Part shown: one piece after another, positions 5,521-5,969 of the stretch
How the letters are laid out: each line of letters opens with the position of its first letter
Position numbering within the stretch: the first letter of the stretch is position 1
DNA from: Clostridiales bacterium
Lineage (GTDB): Bacteria; Bacillota; Desulfitobacteriia; Desulfitobacteriales; Desulfitobacteriaceae
Direction of reading: 5' to 3'
DNA: 5,969 nucleotides
Assembly (NCBI GenBank): GCA_027357125.1
Contig: DAHVVW010000138.1
Location: 1-5,969 of the forward strand
Made by a program: the position numbers and the translations under genes
The notes under the pieces: generated by a model
The model's input: the letters and a program-made list of their open reading frames with translations, nothing else
Databases searched by the model: none
Told to the model about the DNA's origin: nothing

Positions 5521-5969
5521 GAGAGATCTTCGTTATGCACGATACCCCCAATCCGCTGTCTGATATATTCCCTGCTGATCGTTACTGCATAATCCTCCGG
5601 CAGTTCTGATGCCTCAAATGACAATTCTTCAAGAACTTTTTCCATAATGGTGTGCAAACGCCTGGCACCGATGTTTTCCGTAGTTGAATTGACCTGATAA
5701 GCAAATTCCGCCAGCTCATCAATCGCGCTCTCCGTGAATTCTACCTTAATCCCTTCAGTCGCCAGCAAGGCACTGTATTGTTTGATAAGCGAGGACTGGG
5801 GCTCAGTCAGAATGCGCTTAAAATCGGCTACATTTAAGGATTCAAGGTTAACTCTGATGGGAAAACGTCCTTGCAGTTCCGGAATTAAGTCAGAAGGTTT
5901 GCTGACGTGAAAAGCACCGGCAGCAATGAACAGAATGTGGTCTGATTTGACCGGCCCATGCTTGGTCAC
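5505..5969 (-). CDS. hslU: ATP-dependent protease ATPase subunit HslU (ClpY), C-terminal part
   Basis: HslU is the AAA+ unfoldase that feeds substrates into the HslV (ClpQ) peptidase in the cytoplasm. The window holds only the last 155 or so codons; the 5' part and probably hslV lie beyond the right edge. The GTG at 5969-5967 is an internal valine of the family's VSTKHG segment, not a start. Visible are sensor 1 ([10 protein letters not shown]), the [17 protein letters not shown] segment with the arginine finger in [25 protein letters not shown], and the sensor 2 motif [14 protein letters not shown]. The protein ends DLSRYIL, the conserved C-terminal tail that inserts between HslV subunits to activate the peptidase, so the 3' end is intact. 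The gene is followed after 120 bp by codY, the arrangement known from Bacillus. Confidence 0.97.
   Translation of the reverse strand: MTKHGPVKSDHILFIAAGAFHVSKPSDLIPELQGRFPIRVNLESLNVADFKRILTEPQSSLIKQYSALLATEGIKVEFTESAIDELAEFAYQVNSTTENIGARRLHTIMEKVLEELSFEASELPEDYAVTISREYIRQRIGGIVHNEDLSRYIL

Overview
The window is a chromosomal housekeeping segment from a Gram-positive Firmicute. It is most likely from Clostridia, perhaps a Peptococcaceae-like lineage; the lineage call is an inference from gene content. The evidence is a canonical CodY, the hslU-codY-rpsB-tsf-pyrH-frr-uppS-cdsA order, strong GGAGG-type ribosome binding sites throughout, a short EF-Ts, and cysteine-bearing 'clostridial' features in CodY. 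Every supported gene lies on the minus strand, so transcription runs from high to low coordinates. No mobile element, CRISPR array, tRNA or rRNA was seen.

In transcription order: (1) the C-terminal part of hslU, the ATPase of the HslUV protease, enters from the right edge (5969-5505). (2) A 120-bp AT-rich spacer carries a near-consensus CodY box. (3) codY (5384-4590) follows. (4) It is followed after 16 bp by a 145-residue protein with two membrane segments and a possible PH-like cytoplasmic domain. (5) A 210-bp gap holds a good candidate promoter and a structured leader RNA for rpsB. (6) rpsB and tsf follow, each ending in an intrinsic terminator-like hairpin. (7) pyrH and frr overlap by ATGA, frr and a 65-residue unknown protein overlap by ATGA, then uppS and the first codons of cdsA follow.

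The genes group by job. HslU and CodY handle proteolysis and nutrient sensing (GTP and branched-chain amino acids in the family). S2, EF-Ts and RRF are translation factors. PyrH makes UDP. UppS and CdsA make the undecaprenyl lipid carrier and CDP-diacylglycerol for the envelope. The two hairpins after rpsB and tsf would, if partly read through, give a descending expression series S2 > EF-Ts > PyrH/RRF/UppS/CdsA.

No wholly new system is evident. The points most worth a second look are the nested rpsB leader fold, the CodY box in front of codY, the altered ligand-pocket residues in CodY, the uncharacterised membrane protein at the position where the flagellar operon sits in Bacillus, and the small unknown gene between frr and uppS.
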